Part shown: positions 27,612 through 37,801 of the stretch, piece by piece | Layout of the letters: each line of letters begins with the position of its first letter | How positions within the stretch are numbered: position 1 is the first letter of the stretch | Origin: Achromobacter sp. HZ34 | GTDB lineage: Bacteria; Pseudomonadota; Gammaproteobacteria; Burkholderiales; Burkholderiaceae_B | Direction of reading: 5' to 3' | Length of the DNA stretch: 64,000 bases | Assembly (NCBI RefSeq): GCF_002209485.1 | Contig: NZ_NJIX01000004.1 | Span: 248,001 to 312,000, forward strand | Translations under genes and position numbers: made by a program | Notes under the pieces: model-generated | Seen by the model: only the letters and a program-made list of their open reading frames with translations | The model's database searches: none | Told to the model about the DNA's origin: nothing

Positions 27612-28007
27612 TTGCTCGACCACGTCTTCATCTCCGTCAGCGACATCGATCGCTCGATCGCCTTCTACGAGAAAGCACTGGTCCCGCTCGGCATCGCGCA
27701 TGTGCTGGACTATGACGGCAGGCAAGGTCCCGCCGGGCATCCCGATCTCAAGGGCTTCGGCGCGAATGGCCGCGTGTTCTTCTGGCTACGCGCAGGTACG
27801 GTCGAAGGCCGCGCCGCCCATGTCGGCTTCGTTGCCGCTGGCAAGCGCGAAGTCGATGCCGCCTTCTCGGCGGCCATGGCCGCGGGCGCCGGTGAAATCC
27901 ATCCGCCTGGACCGCAAATGCACTACGACCCCCGCTATTACGCAGCTCAGGTGCGAGACCCTGACGGCTACAGCCTCGAATTCGTCTACAAGGAGTGGCA
28001 GCACTGA
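27612..28007 (+). CDS. VOC (glyoxalase/bleomycin resistance) family protein
   Basis: This 131-residue protein shows the typical first strand LDHVFISVSDIDRSIAFYEKAL and last motif RDPDGYSLEFVYKE. Metal ligand candidates are His3 or His4 and the Glu near the end. I start at TTG 27612 because GAGGAG lies 6 bases before it and homology begins there; an ATG at 27564 would add a non-conserved tail. The SnoaL-like gene starts 1 base after its stop, so the two form an operon. Substrate unknown. Confidence 0.83.
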   Translation: MLDHVFISVSDIDRSIAFYEKALVPLGIAHVLDYDGRQGPAGHPDLKGFGANGRVFFWLRAGTVEGRAAHVGFVAAGKREVDAAFSAAMAAGAGEIHPPGPQMHYDPRYYAAQVRDPDGYSLEFVYKEWQH

Positions 28008-28008
28008 T

Positions 28009-28392
28009 ATGAAGAAGCGGATGATCTACGGCGCACGGCTTACTCCGGCCACCGGGGCGCCGACTGGGAGAAAACTGGTGGATGCTTTCATTCAGGCCAC
28101 CAATGCCTTCGATGTCGACGGCGCATTGGCGCTGTTTACTTCCGACGCCGTGATAGATGACGTGTCGGTCGGTGACGCGTTTGTCGGTACCGAGGGAATT
28201 CGTCTTTATCTGACGCAGTTCTTCGTTGGATATAAAACCGTCAGCCAGCTGCTATCGATCGAGCAGACCGACGACCGCCACATTGTCGTTCGGCTCGACT
28301 TCACGGGCGATTTCGGCCACGAGACCGGGAGGCTCAAGATCGCGGTCGACGGCGATGGCTTGATAAAACGCATAGATGCGGATCTGGACTGA
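28009..28392 (+). CDS. nuclear transport factor 2 / SnoaL-like protein
   Basis: This 127-residue protein contains the NTF2-like pattern FIQATNAFDVDGALALFTSDAVIDDVS, then FVGTEGIRLYLTQFF and the closing DGLIKRIDADLD. Such cone-shaped folds serve as small isomerases or ligand binders. It is co-transcribed with the VOC gene. GGCGGT-GAG-ACCGCC (28440-28454) beyond it may be an end-of-operon hairpin. Confidence 0.8.
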   Translation: MKKRMIYGARLTPATGAPTGRKLVDAFIQATNAFDVDGALALFTSDAVIDDVSVGDAFVGTEGIRLYLTQFFVGYKTVSQLLSIEQTDDRHIVVRLDFTGDFGHETGRLKIAVDGDGLIKRIDADLD

Positions 28393-28480
28393 CGGCAAGC
28401 AAGCACAATGAAATACTTGTGGCTATCTCACTAGCGCTTGGCGGTGAGACCGCCGAAGAGGATCACGTGTCCAGCGGGGG

Positions 28481-29881
28481 TTAAACCGGAAATTCCAGGT
28501 AAAAGCACGTCAGGCCTCCGCCACTTTCCACCCAGCATCGTCCTTTATGCAATTGCATGATCGAACGCACGATCGACAGGCCCAGCCCACTGGACTGGCT
28601 GGAACGTTGTCTTGACGGATCGACCCGGAAAAAGCGCTCGAATATGCTTTCCAGATGCTCGGCGGGAATGTCCACGCCACGATTGAGCACCTTGATCACC
28701 ATGTTCCGCGCCTGACCTTGGGCGCTTATCTCGATGGTGCTGTCCGGTTCGGCAAAACGCACGGCGTTGTCCAGCAGATTGGCCAGTGCACGACGAAGCA
28801 GGGACCCGTCCGCGCGGATTTTGCCGTGCCCGGTCCAATCCAGTTTCACGCCACGTTCGGCCGCCACATCTTCAAAGTAATCGCAGACGCGTTCGAGTTC
28901 ATTCGCCACGTCCAGTTCAGTGCACTGAAGCGCATCTTCGGCATGCTCCGTACGCGCCAGGAACAACATGTTGTCCATCATCCGCGACAGGCGCTGCAAT
29001 TCCTCGAAATGCGAGCCCAGCAAACGCTGGTAGTACTGCGGTTCGCGTACCTGTCCAAGACCGACTTCGGTCTGTCCCAACAGATTGTTGATCGGGGTGC
29101 GCAGGTCGTGCGCCATATCCGCACTGACCTGCTTGAGCTGCTCAAACCCCCTCTCAAGGCGAACCAGCATGGCATTGAACTGGTAGATCAGCGCGTCGAG
29201 TTCGGCAGGCGCATCGTCGCGGCGCAAGCGCACTGACAAGGTGCCGACGCCGATGCTCGCGGTTTGCCGCGCCAGCCTGTGCAAAGGCGCCAGGCCGCGC
29301 CGCGCAAGAATATAGGCCAGTCCCGCCGCCAGCACCGCCATGATGGATGAGAACAGGATGATCTTGTCGCGATACTCACGCAGGATGCGCGTGCGCTCGT
29401 TGAGCAGGCGTCCGGACAGGATTTCCAGCGCAGGGCCGCCGCCTGGCGCGGTGCTCAGCACCGCGGTGTAGATAAAGGGCGTGCCGTCGCTCATGATGTT
29501 GCGCCGGACATCGTGCAAGCTCAACGCTTCGTCCGCGGACAGTGGCGTGACCTCGGGCAGTGCTCGCCGACCGGGATTGACTTCGAGCAACGGCGCCCCG
29601 CCTGCAGGGCGGATGATCAGAAGCGACTCCGTATTGCCCAGCATGTTGCCAAACAGCTGCGGCTTGTCACGAACCAATTCGCGCGCGTCCAGGTCATGCA
29701 GCAATGCGCGAATCTGCTCGACGCGCGCCAGCAATGCACCATCGTCGCGCAGATCCAGTTGCCGGCCGAGCGCGACATACAGCGCACTACCGAGCGACGC
29801 CAGCGCGACAAATGAAAACGCGGCCAACAACAGCGCCAGGCGGGTCGTCAGGGACAGTCTTGTCACGCTGGCAGCTCGCAA
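28481..29881 (-). CDS. heavy-metal-type sensor histidine kinase (CusS/IrlS family)
   Basis: This 466-residue inner-membrane kinase has an N-terminal membrane helix, a periplasmic sensor (about 40-175), a second helix, HAMP and the H-box ADMAHDLRTPINNLLGQ (His near 258). An N-box in LANLLDNAVRF and a G-box SSGLGLSIVRSIM follow. The architecture is that of kinases sensing Cu, Ag or other metals, but no metal efflux gene is near. Its start overlaps the end of the regulator gene by 19 bases. Confidence 0.9.
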   Translation of the reverse strand: MRAASVTRLSLTTRLALLLAAFSFVALASLGSALYVALGRQLDLRDDGALLARVEQIRALLHDLDARELVRDKPQLFGNMLGNTESLLIIRPAGGAPLLEVNPGRRALPEVTPLSADEALSLHDVRRNIMSDGTPFIYTAVLSTAPGGGPALEILSGRLLNERTRILREYRDKIILFSSIMAVLAAGLAYILARRGLAPLHRLARQTASIGVGTLSVRLRRDDAPAELDALIYQFNAMLVRLERGFEQLKQVSADMAHDLRTPINNLLGQTEVGLGQVREPQYYQRLLGSHFEELQRLSRMMDNMLFLARTEHAEDALQCTELDVANELERVCDYFEDVAAERGVKLDWTGHGKIRADGSLLRRALANLLDNAVRFAEPDSTIEISAQGQARNMVIKVLNRGVDIPAEHLESIFERFFRVDPSRQRSSQSSGLGLSIVRSIMQLHKGRCWVESGGGLTCFYLEFPV

Positions 29882-30537
29882 CGGTAACCCACGCCGTGAA
29901 CGGTGTGAATCAGCCGCAAGGGAAAGGGTTCATCGACCTTCTGCCGCAGGCGGCGTACGGCAACATCGACCACATTGGTATCGCTGTCGAAATTCATATC
30001 CCAGACACGCGAAGCCAGGAAGGTGCGGGATAACACCTGCTCGGGATGCTGCAGAAAGCAGACGAGCAACTTGAATTCTTTATTGGTCAACGCGATGCGC
30101 ACGCCGCCGCGCTCGCAGCGGTGCTTGGCGATGTCCACGCGCAAGTCGCCGAGGGCAAGGACGTCCTGCGCCGGCTGCTCTTGTCCACGGCGCAGGATAA
30201 TGCGAATGCGCGCCAGCAGTTCAGCGAACGAGAAGGGCTTGACCAGATATTCCTCGGCGCCGAGCTCCAGGCCACGCAAGCGATCTTCCAAGTTGCCTTT
30301 CGCACTCAGGAACAGCACGGGCGCTCTGGCTTGCTCACGCAGCTTGCGCATTACCGTCCAGCCGTCCAGGCCGGGCAACATCACATCCAGCAGGATCAGG
30401 TCGTAGGAAGTCTCCTTCGCAAGGTGCAAGCCGTCGATCCCATTATTCGCGCAGTCGACGGTGTATCCTGCCTCGCCCAGTCCCCCGGCAAGGTAATCGG
30501 CCGTCTTGGATTCGTCTTCGATTATCAGAATCTTCAT
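29863..30537 (-). CDS. OmpR-family response regulator (CusR/CopR/IrlR type)
   Basis: This 224-residue protein has a receiver domain with the phospho-acceptor Asp51 (DLILLDVMLPGLDG), acidic pair ED near residue 8 and Lys in YLVKPFSFAELLARI. A winged-helix DNA-binding domain follows, ending RLRQKVDEPFPLRLIHTVHGVGYRCE. It forms an operon with the kinase that follows. The alpha/beta hydrolase 67 bases upstream reads in the same direction. Confidence 0.92.
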   Translation of the reverse strand: MKILIIEDESKTADYLAGGLGEAGYTVDCANNGIDGLHLAKETSYDLILLDVMLPGLDGWTVMRKLREQARAPVLFLSAKGNLEDRLRGLELGAEEYLVKPFSFAELLARIRIILRRGQEQPAQDVLALGDLRVDIAKHRCERGGVRIALTNKEFKLLVCFLQHPEQVLSRTFLASRVWDMNFDSDTNVVDVAVRRLRQKVDEPFPLRLIHTVHGVGYRCELPA

Positions 30538-30604
30538 TGATCGGCCTTTTTTGACCTTGGCACACGACCTGGTTTGTGGCGCAATGTTTTGGCCTGGGGG
30601 ATTT

Positions 30605-31390
30605 TTACTCCGGCACGTGTGCTGTTTGCAAGATCAGCTTGGCGACTGCTTCAGGCTGGGAAATCAGCGCTACGTGACTGGCATCGAGCTCGATGGTATG
30701 GGCGTTCATTCGCTTGGCCATGAATCGCTCCTGTTCGGTGTTGATGGTGCGGTCCTTCGTCGAGACAGCGTACCAGGTCGGTTTGTTCTTCCACGCCGCG
30801 ACCGTGGTCTTGGCTGTCTTGATGGCGGCACCGATGGGCTGCTGTACGGCGTAGTAGGCCTCTGCCTCGGCCTTGGGCAAGTCATTCGCGAAATCCTTGA
30901 TGAAGGCCTCTTCGCTGAGTACCCCGAATCCGTCTGCCGACCACGTCAAGCCAGCCCCGGCCGGCGCGGCAGGGAAGCGCTTGGTCAGCGCCACATAATC
31001 TTCACCAGCGTCCGGCGCGCGCGCCGCGATGTAGACCAGGCCCTTCACCTGCGGCACGTCGCCCGCCTGGCTGATGACCATACCGCCGTAGGAATGCCCG
31101 ACCAGAATCACCGGGCCGTCCTGCTGCGCCAGGGCGCGCTTTACGGCGGCGACGTCATCATCCAGGGACGTGGTGGGATTCTGCACCGCCGTCACATGCA
31201 AGCCCTTGGCTTGCAGCAACGGGATGACCTTCGACCAGCTGGACCCATCGGCGAACAGGCCATGGACCAGCACGATATTTTTCACTTCCTGAGTCGCCTC
31301 GGAAGTGGAGGAGCCGGCAGCCCAGGTGGATGAAGCGCCAAACAGGCCGGCGGCGAGGGAAAGAGACAGCACCATCGAACGAAGTTTCAT
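30605..31390 (-). CDS. secreted alpha/beta hydrolase
   Basis: This 261-residue protein has a signal peptide (MKLRSMVLSLSLAAGLFG to STWAA) followed by an alpha/beta hydrolase domain. The oxyanion HG is in VLVHGLFADGSSW, the nucleophile Ser in VGHSYGGMV, and His in ELDASHVALISQP. It resembles salicylate esterase/hydroxynitrile-lyase-like small hydrolases. ATG 31390 follows AGGAAA and gives a proper signal peptide. Its promoter would lie in the 121 bases after glmS. Confidence 0.87.
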   Translation of the reverse strand: MKLRSMVLSLSLAAGLFGASSTWAAGSSTSEATQEVKNIVLVHGLFADGSSWSKVIPLLQAKGLHVTAVQNPTTSLDDDVAAVKRALAQQDGPVILVGHSYGGMVISQAGDVPQVKGLVYIAARAPDAGEDYVALTKRFPAAPAGAGLTWSADGFGVLSEEAFIKDFANDLPKAEAEAYYAVQQPIGAAIKTAKTTVAAWKNKPTWYAVSTKDRTINTEQERFMAKRMNAHTIELDASHVALISQPEAVAKLILQTAHVPE

Positions 31391-31511
31391 GGGGGTTTCC
31401 TGAAGATTTACATAGCGAACCGCCAGTGTAGAAATCAGGGGGAAACGCGGCCATGACGCAGTCATTACAAAAAAATGACGAAACTTCACCTGCTCGAGGG
31501 AGACGCCTGCT

Positions 31512-33344
31512 TCACTCCACCGTCACGCTCTTCGCCAGGTTGCGCGGCTTGTCCACGTCCGTGCCGCGGGCGCAGGCGGTGTGGTAAGCCAGCAGTTGCA
31601 AAGGTATGGTGTGCAGGATGGGCGACAGTTTGCCGTAGTGCTCCGGCATGCGGATCACATGCATGCCCGGGTCGCGCACGATGTGGCTGTCGGCATCGGC
31701 GAATACATACAACTCGCCACCGCGCGCGCGCACTTCCTGCATATTGGATTTCAGCTTCTCCAGCAAGGCATCCTTGGGCGCGATGGTCACGACCGGCATC
31801 TGGTCGGTGACCAGGGCCAGCGGGCCATGCTTCAGTTCGCCAGCCGGATAGGCCTCCGCATGGATGTAGCTGATTTCCTTCAGCTTCAACGCCCCTTCCA
31901 GCGCCACCGGATAATGCATGCCGCGGCCCAGGAACAAGGCGTTTTCCTTGGTCGCGAAACGCTCGGCCCAGGAAATGATCTGCGGCTCCAAGGCCAGCAC
32001 GGAACTGATGGCCGCCGGCAGATGGCGCAGTGCCTTCAAATGCTCGGCTTCCTCTTCATCGCTGATGCGGCCATGCGTTTGCGCCAGCGCCAGTGTCAGC
32101 ATGAACAACGCCGCCAACTGCGTGGTGAAGGCCTTGGTCGACGCCACGCCTATCTCCACGCCAGCCCGCGTGATAAAGGCCAGCTTGCACTCACGCACCA
32201 TCGCGCTGGTGGCCACGTTGCAAATGGTCAGCGTGTTCTCCATGCCCAGGCTGCGCGCATGCTTCAACGCCGCCAGGGTGTCGGCCGTCTCGCCCGACTG
32301 CGAAATCGTCACCACCAGCGAACGCGGATTCGGCACGCTGTCGCGATAGCGGTACTCGCTGGCGATTTCCACCGCCACGGGAATCTTGGCGATCGACTCG
32401 ATCCAATACTTGGCGGTCAAGCCGGAGTAATAGCTGGTGCCGCAGGCGAGAATCAGCAGCGAGTCCGCTTCCTTGAAGATCTTGTACGCACCATCGCCGA
32501 ACAGCTCCGGCGTGATCGATTCGATGTCCTGCAAGGTATCGCCCACCGCGCGCGGCTGCTCGAAGATTTCCTTCTGCATGAAATGGCGATAAGGGCCCAG
32601 CTCGGCGGCGCCGCTGTGCACCTGTACGGTATTGACCTTGCGCTCGACGGGACGGCCCTGGTCGTCGGTGATCCACACGCGCGACAATTGCAGGTCGACG
32701 ACGTCGCCATCCTCCAGATAGATGATCTGGTCCGTGGTGCCGGCCAGCGCCAGTGCATCGGACGCCAGGAAGTTCTCGTTCTTGCCCACGCCCACCACCA
32801 GCGGCGAGCCCTGGCGCGCGCCCACGACGCGATGCGGCTCGTCGCGGCAGAACACGGCGATGGCATAGGCGCCCAGCAGGCGGCGCGCCGCCTGCTGCAC
32901 GGCTTCGAGCAGATCGCCGGAATAAAGATGATTGACCAGGTGCGCAATGACTTCGGTATCGGTCTGGCTTTCGAACACGTAGCCGGCAGCCTGCAGCTCG
33001 GCGCGCAACTCGTCGTGATTCTCGATGATGCCGTTATGGACCAGCGCGATGCGCGGCTTGTCCTTGCCATGCGCCGAAAAGTGCGGGTGGGCGTTGTGCG
33101 TGGCCGGCGCACCATGGGTGGCCCAGCGAGTGTGCGAGATGCCGGTATAACCGGTCACGTGCTCCTGTTCGACCAGCGCGGCCAGTTCGGAGACGCGCTC
33201 GGTGCTGCGCGTGCGGCGCAGTTCGCCGTCGGCATAGACCGCCACGCCGCAGGAGTCATAACCCCGATATTCGAGGCGACGCAGGCCTTCAACCAGGACA
33301 GGGGTGATGTCGCGTTGGGCGACCGCTCCGACGATTCCGCACAT
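31512..33344 (-). CDS. glmS: glutamine--fructose-6-phosphate aminotransferase (isomerizing)
   Basis: This enzyme makes glucosamine-6-phosphate, the entry to UDP-GlcNAc synthesis. The class II glutaminase domain starts [12 protein letters not shown], so Cys2 becomes the N-terminal nucleophile; two SIS sugar-isomerase domains follow ([34 protein letters not shown]). The end KSVTVE is conserved. It has 610 residues. ATG 33344 follows GGAG. I see no glmS ribozyme in the leader, as expected outside Firmicutes. Confidence 0.97.
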   Translation of the reverse strand: MCGIVGAVAQRDITPVLVEGLRRLEYRGYDSCGVAVYADGELRRTRSTERVSELAALVEQEHVTGYTGISHTRWATHGAPATHNAHPHFSAHGKDKPRIALVHNGIIENHDELRAELQAAGYVFESQTDTEVIAHLVNHLYSGDLLEAVQQAARRLLGAYAIAVFCRDEPHRVVGARQGSPLVVGVGKNENFLASDALALAGTTDQIIYLEDGDVVDLQLSRVWITDDQGRPVERKVNTVQVHSGAAELGPYRHFMQKEIFEQPRAVGDTLQDIESITPELFGDGAYKIFKEADSLLILACGTSYYSGLTAKYWIESIAKIPVAVEIASEYRYRDSVPNPRSLVVTISQSGETADTLAALKHARSLGMENTLTICNVATSAMVRECKLAFITRAGVEIGVASTKAFTTQLAALFMLTLALAQTHGRISDEEEAEHLKALRHLPAAISSVLALEPQIISWAERFATKENALFLGRGMHYPVALEGALKLKEISYIHAEAYPAGELKHGPLALVTDQMPVVTIAPKDALLEKLKSNMQEVRARGGELYVFADADSHIVRDPGMHVIRMPEHYGKLSPILHTIPLQLLAYHTACARGTDVDKPRNLAKSVTVE

Positions 33345-33502
33345 GGCATGCTCCGGGGGAAAGAAAGACAAGCGCCATTGTGGGCGGGGAGGGGAGAAAT
33401 AAGATTCCGTTTTTACGGCTAAAATGAACTATTCTTCAAGTCACATTTTGTCGTGTAATTTTATTCGAAAATGGCCTTTGTTTTGAAATTTACTGGCGAT
33501 CT

Positions 33503-34015
33503 ATGAACGATTCCGAAGCTTTGGAGCCTGTCTCCCCCTTCGTCGCCCTGGACGACCTGGACCGCCGCATCCTGGCCCAGATGCAGCAGGACGCCTCGCT
33601 GACGAACCAGGAGCTGGCGGAAAAAGTGCACGCCTCGCCGCCCACCTGCCTGCGCCGCGTGCGTCGCCTGGTGGAAAGTGGCGTGATAGAAAAGCAGGTC
33701 GCCCTCCTGGATCCGGCTCGTCTGGGCAGCACCCTGACCGCCATCGTGGAGATCACGCTGGATGTCCAGGCCGCGGAAAAGCTGACGGAGTTCGAAGCCC
33801 TGGTGCGTGACGAGCCTGCCATCCTGCAATGCCATCGCGTGTCACCCGGCCCGGACTTCGTCCTGATCGCACAGGTGGCCGACATGCCGGCCTACCACGC
33901 GCTGGTGCACCGGGCCTTCACCGCGCAGGCCAACGTGCGCAACGTGCGCACGTTCTTTTCAGTGCACCGATCGAAATTCGAGACCCGTATCGCAGCGGCG
34001 GCCCTGGAGGTGTGA
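33503..34015 (+). CDS. Lrp/AsnC family transcriptional regulator
   Basis: This 170-residue protein has an N-terminal helix-turn-helix (LDDLDRRILAQMQQDASLTNQELAEKV, then SPPTCLRRVRRL) and a C-terminal RAM effector domain (TAIVEITLDVQ, ILQCHRVSPGPDFVLIAQV). It is divergent from glmS across a 158-base AT-rich region that stands out from the GC-rich surroundings. It is convergent with the monooxygenase. Confidence 0.92.
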   Translation: MNDSEALEPVSPFVALDDLDRRILAQMQQDASLTNQELAEKVHASPPTCLRRVRRLVESGVIEKQVALLDPARLGSTLTAIVEITLDVQAAEKLTEFEALVRDEPAILQCHRVSPGPDFVLIAQVADMPAYHALVHRAFTAQANVRNVRTFFSVHRSKFETRIAAAALEV

Positions 34016-34053
34016 GCGGCGATCGCACCTGGGATCCAGGCGAGTCTTGCGTA

Positions 34054-35304
34054 TCACTCCTTCTTGTACGACAGATAATCCAGGTGGATGCCGATATGGT
34101 CGGCGATGTACCTGGCGTCATGCCACACGCCCCAGATGAAGGACGATGACCGGTTGGTCAGGTTGGGCAGGCCGAGGAAATAAATGCCTTTCTCCGCCGA
34201 GATTCCCCGCTTGTGTATCGGATAGCCCTTGTTGTCGAAGGTGTCCGCTTCGATCCAGCTGAAGTCCACCTTGAAGCCCGTCGCCCAGAGTATGGTCTTG
34301 ATGCCGGCCTTGGCCAGATCCAGTTGCAGGATGGGATGCTTCAGGCATTCCGGGTCGTCCAGCAGCTTCCACGCGTCGGGCTCCGGCGGCAGGTCCAGGC
34401 TGTTCTGCTCAATGTAGGCATCGGCTTCGCGCAGGACTTCGAAATAATCATCGTCGCCCTGCTTCACGTCGCGCACCAGGTTGTCCTCGAAACGCATTAC
34501 GCCGTCTTCATAGGACTTGGTGATGCCGACGAGTTCAATGCCCTCATGCGCCAGGCGGCGGAAATCGATGGTCTTGCCGCTGTCGTAACCGCTGACGGCA
34601 AACGCCACATGTTCGCGCTTGGGCTTCTTCTTGACCTCATCCCACATCCCCAGCGCACCCAGCCACCAGCAATAATCCCGATCCCGGTAGGAACGCGGCG
34701 GGCGGTAGTGTTCGCCGACGGACAGATAGACCTTGCGCCCGGCCTGCCGCAGTTCTTCGGCGATCTGCGAGCCGGACGCACCGGCGCCCACCACCAGTAC
34801 CGCGCCGTCCGCCAACTGGCCCGGATTCTTGTACGAAGAGGAATGCAGCTGCTGGATCCCGGCACTGTCGGGGACGATCCGGGGATAGCTGGGAACCTGG
34901 AAAGGTCCCGTGGCGGCAACGACGTGCAGCGCTTCGATGGTCCCATCGGAAGTGGTGATCGTGAAGCCGGGGCGCTTGTCGTTGCGTTTGACACGCAAGA
35001 CCTCGACACCCGTGCGCACCGGGGCCTTGATCAGCTTGGCGTAATCCTCGAAGTATCTGGCCATGCGTTCCTTGGCCGGGAAGACGTCCGGGCCGACGTC
35101 ATCGAACTTCAGTCCAGGAAAGCGGTCATGCCAGGCCGGCCCATTCGCCACCAGCGAATCCCAGCGCTCCGAACGCCAGCGTTCAGCGATCCGCTTGCGC
35201 TCCAGCACGATATGCGGGATCCCCATCGCGCCGAGGTGTTCGCTCATTGCAATGCCAGCCTGGCCAGCGCCGATCACCAACGTATTGGTCTTTTCAATTG
35301 ACAT
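34054..35304 (-). CDS. flavin-containing monooxygenase-like protein (CzcO family)
   Basis: This 416-residue protein has two dinucleotide-binding sites, VIGAGQAGIAMSEHLG for FAD and VVGAGASGSQIAEEL for NADPH. It also has the linker TGPFQVPSYP and LHSSSYKNP, the FMO-like His segment. Such proteins are often annotated as flavoprotein involved in K+ transport, but the motifs indicate FAD- and NADPH-dependent oxygenation. It is divergent from the ABC ATPase across 253 bases. Confidence 0.85.
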   Translation of the reverse strand: MSIEKTNTLVIGAGQAGIAMSEHLGAMGIPHIVLERKRIAERWRSERWDSLVANGPAWHDRFPGLKFDDVGPDVFPAKERMARYFEDYAKLIKAPVRTGVEVLRVKRNDKRPGFTITTSDGTIEALHVVAATGPFQVPSYPRIVPDSAGIQQLHSSSYKNPGQLADGAVLVVGAGASGSQIAEELRQAGRKVYLSVGEHYRPPRSYRDRDYCWWLGALGMWDEVKKKPKREHVAFAVSGYDSGKTIDFRRLAHEGIELVGITKSYEDGVMRFEDNLVRDVKQGDDDYFEVLREADAYIEQNSLDLPPEPDAWKLLDDPECLKHPILQLDLAKAGIKTILWATGFKVDFSWIEADTFDNKGYPIHKRGISAEKGIYFLGLPNLTNRSSSFIWGVWHDARYIADHIGIHLDYLSYKKE

Positions 35305-35557
35305 TTCAAGATCCTGAAGAGTATCGGGGCCTGACGTGTCCCGCGATTTGCCACGCAGTGTGAGGGAGATCGCCGGATTTGATAACTTCGTTTTTCAGAC
35401 GGCTGGCTTAGGAAAAAGCAAACGTCTCCAGCGTCGTCGGCGGGCCCGTTTCGGCTTCCGTTTTTCCGATGGCGGGCATCAGCATCGACAACGCACCGTG
35501 CGCGCACCTTTGCCTTATTCTTGAAAGCGTCACCCGCAGATTGGACGCCGCAAAGCC

Positions 35558-36679
35558 ATGCGCAATCGCACTTTTTCGCCCGAGCATTCCAGCGCTGTCC
35601 AGCTGGAAGGCGTGGTCAAGCGCTACCGGGATCTAACCGTTCTGCATGAGGTGTCCCTCAGGGTCGAACAGGGCGAATTCCTGACGCTGCTGGGCCCGTC
35701 GGGCTGCGGCAAGACCACGCTGCTGAACCTGATCGCCGGCTTCGCCGATGCCGATAAAGGGGAAATCTTCATCGACGGCACCTCGGTGACCACGCTGCCC
35801 CCGTATCAGCGCGAGATCGGCATCGTTTTCCAGAACTACGCCCTGTTCCCCCACATGACGGTGGAGCGCAATATCGGCTATGGCCTGCGGATGCGCCGCG
35901 TTCCGGCGGCGGAAATCGCGCAGCGGGTGCGCGAAGTCATGGCCCTGGTGAAACTGGATGAACTGGGCGGACGCAAGCCGCGCGAACTCTCCGGCGGGCA
36001 GCAGCAGCGCGTTGCCCTGGCGCGCGCCCTGGTCATCCGGCCCAAGGTGCTGCTGCTGGATGAACCTTTCTCCGCCTTGGACAAGGGGCTGCGCGGCGCC
36101 ATGCAGGTGGAGATACGGGACATCCAGCGCGAGCTGGGCGTGACCACCATCTTCGTGACGCATGACCAGGGCGAGGCCCTGAGCATGTCGGACCGCATCG
36201 CGGTGATGAGCCAGGGCGTCATCAAGCAAATCGCCACGCCCGACGAACTCTATCGCAATCCCCAGGATCCCTTCGTCGCGTCCTTCCTGGGCGACGTCAA
36301 TATCCTGCCCGGCTATTACCATGGCTCGGATTCGGAAACGCTGCAGCTGCGCCTGGGCGCCGGCCTGATGAGCGTGCCGCGGGACAGGCTGGTGGGCGGG
36401 GCGCACGAAGGCCGCCGCCTGGACGTCTACGTGCGCCCCGAACATATCAAGCTGGAGAACCTCCATAGCGCCTCGGTCTTGAGCGGCACGGTCGTCAACC
36501 ACGTGTTTCAGGGCGACCATGTGGATATGTACGTCGATGTGCATATCCCCGTCGCGGGTAAGCAGCGCGTGATGATACGCACCGCCGGCCTGGGCTGTCT
36601 GCGCGACTGGCCCGTGGGCGCGGTCGCGGGCCTGGCGTTTCCCGATCACGGCGTCAGCGTGTTCAACGCACAGCCGTAA
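35558..36679 (+). CDS. ABC transporter ATP-binding protein, spermidine/putrescine (PotA) type
   Basis: This 373-residue protein has Walker A GPSGCGKTT, signature LSGGQQQR, Walker B LLLDEPFSALDKGLR and the switch His in FVTHDQGEAL. It ends in a TOBE domain (about 285-365). It belongs to the CUT/POPT ATPases that pair with two permeases and a periplasmic binder. Those partners lie at 39.9-42.8 kb on the opposite strand, with four enzyme genes between. Confidence 0.93.
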   Translation: MRNRTFSPEHSSAVQLEGVVKRYRDLTVLHEVSLRVEQGEFLTLLGPSGCGKTTLLNLIAGFADADKGEIFIDGTSVTTLPPYQREIGIVFQNYALFPHMTVERNIGYGLRMRRVPAAEIAQRVREVMALVKLDELGGRKPRELSGGQQQRVALARALVIRPKVLLLDEPFSALDKGLRGAMQVEIRDIQRELGVTTIFVTHDQGEALSMSDRIAVMSQGVIKQIATPDELYRNPQDPFVASFLGDVNILPGYYHGSDSETLQLRLGAGLMSVPRDRLVGGAHEGRRLDVYVRPEHIKLENLHSASVLSGTVVNHVFQGDHVDMYVDVHIPVAGKQRVMIRTAGLGCLRDWPVGAVAGLAFPDHGVSVFNAQP

Positions 36680-36706
36680 TCCACCCGTCCATGACGTTCG
36701 AGGACC

Positions 36707-37708
36707 ATGACCCATCCACCTACCGATATGCAGGCCATCGTCGCGCGTGAACCCGGCGATGCCACTGTCCTGACGCTGGCCACGCGGCCGGTTCCCACCC
36801 CCGGCGCCGGCGAAGTCCTGTTGCGCGTACGTGCCGGCGGCATCAATCGCCCGGACATCATGCAACGGCAGGGGTTGGCCAAACCCGCCCCGGGCGCCAC
36901 CGACGTGCTCGGCCTGGAGGCCTGCGGCGAGGTGATCGCCTGCGGTCCCGGCGTTGCGGATTCCCTGCGGGGCAAACGCCTGATGAGCCTGCTCGCGGGT
37001 GGCGGTTATGCGCCTTACTGCCTGGCACGCGTGGACCATTCCCTGCCCGTCCCCGACGGCCTCGATGACGCCGAGGCCAGCGCCTTGCCGGAAGGGCTGT
37101 TCACCGTCTGGCATAACCTCTTCGAACTGGGCCGCCTGCGCATGGGCGAAACGGTGCTCATACACGGCGGCGGTGGCGGCATCGGCACCCTGGCGATACA
37201 GATGGCGCATGCGGCAGGCGCCCGGGTCATCGTGACGGATGGCGAGCGCGACCGTTTTCCCGCGCTGCGTGAGCTGGGCGCGGCCGAAGTCATCTGCTTC
37301 CACGATACGGATTTCGTCCAGGCCTGCGACGCGTATACCCAAGGCAAGGGGGTGAACGTGGTGCTCGATATCGTCGGCGGCGACTACGTGCGGCGCAATC
37401 TGCAGGTGCTGGCTTTCGGTGGACGCCACGTAAGCCTGTCCTTCCTGCAGGGATCCACGGTCAGTATCGACTTGCTGACCTTGATGCAGAAGCAGCTGAG
37501 CCTGCATTCCTCCACCATGCGGCCGCAGACCGATGCGGAGAAGGCGCGCATGGCGACGGCGCTGGCGCGCCATGTCCTGCCGCTGGTGACGGACGGTCGC
37601 ATTCGGCCGAAGATGCATGCGCGCCTGCCGCTGGCACAGGCCGTGCAGGCGCACCAGCTGCTGGAAAGCGGCAAGGCTTTCGGCAAACTGGTGTTGATTC
37701 CGGATTGA
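36707..37708 (+). CDS. NAD(P)H quinone oxidoreductase, zinc-independent MDR family
   Basis: This 333-residue protein of the medium-chain dehydrogenase superfamily has no zinc-cysteine lobe. The quinone oxidoreductase/PIG3 features are GGINRPDIMQRQG, VLGLEACGEV and the NADPH loop HGGGGGIGTLAIQMAHAAGARVI. It starts 27 bases after the ATPase gene in the same direction and is probably in the same transcript. Confidence 0.88.
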   Translation: MTHPPTDMQAIVAREPGDATVLTLATRPVPTPGAGEVLLRVRAGGINRPDIMQRQGLAKPAPGATDVLGLEACGEVIACGPGVADSLRGKRLMSLLAGGGYAPYCLARVDHSLPVPDGLDDAEASALPEGLFTVWHNLFELGRLRMGETVLIHGGGGGIGTLAIQMAHAAGARVIVTDGERDRFPALRELGAAEVICFHDTDFVQACDAYTQGKGVNVVLDIVGGDYVRRNLQVLAFGGRHVSLSFLQGSTVSIDLLTLMQKQLSLHSSTMRPQTDAEKARMATALARHVLPLVTDGRIRPKMHARLPLAQAVQAHQLLESGKAFGKLVLIPD

Positions 37709-37801
37709 ACCTGGATAGCTGCGGCTTCATATCCGGATCCGCGCCCGGGGCCACGCCGGGCGTCGATATCCACGTCTCTTCTACCTCGGCTGGAGTTCTC
37801 G

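Noticed and set aside
31581-33422. 613-residue open frame antisense to glmS
   Set aside because: Mirror of a conserved essential gene, with no domain of its own.
31391-33500. glmS ribozyme or riboswitch
   Set aside because: No catalytic-core sequence in the short leader before glmS; such elements are not expected in this group.
37742-37762. CGCCCG/CGGGCG inverted repeat between the quinone reductase and GST genes
   Set aside because: Short arms in GC-rich DNA, no T-tract and genes continue in the same direction; not distinguishable from chance.
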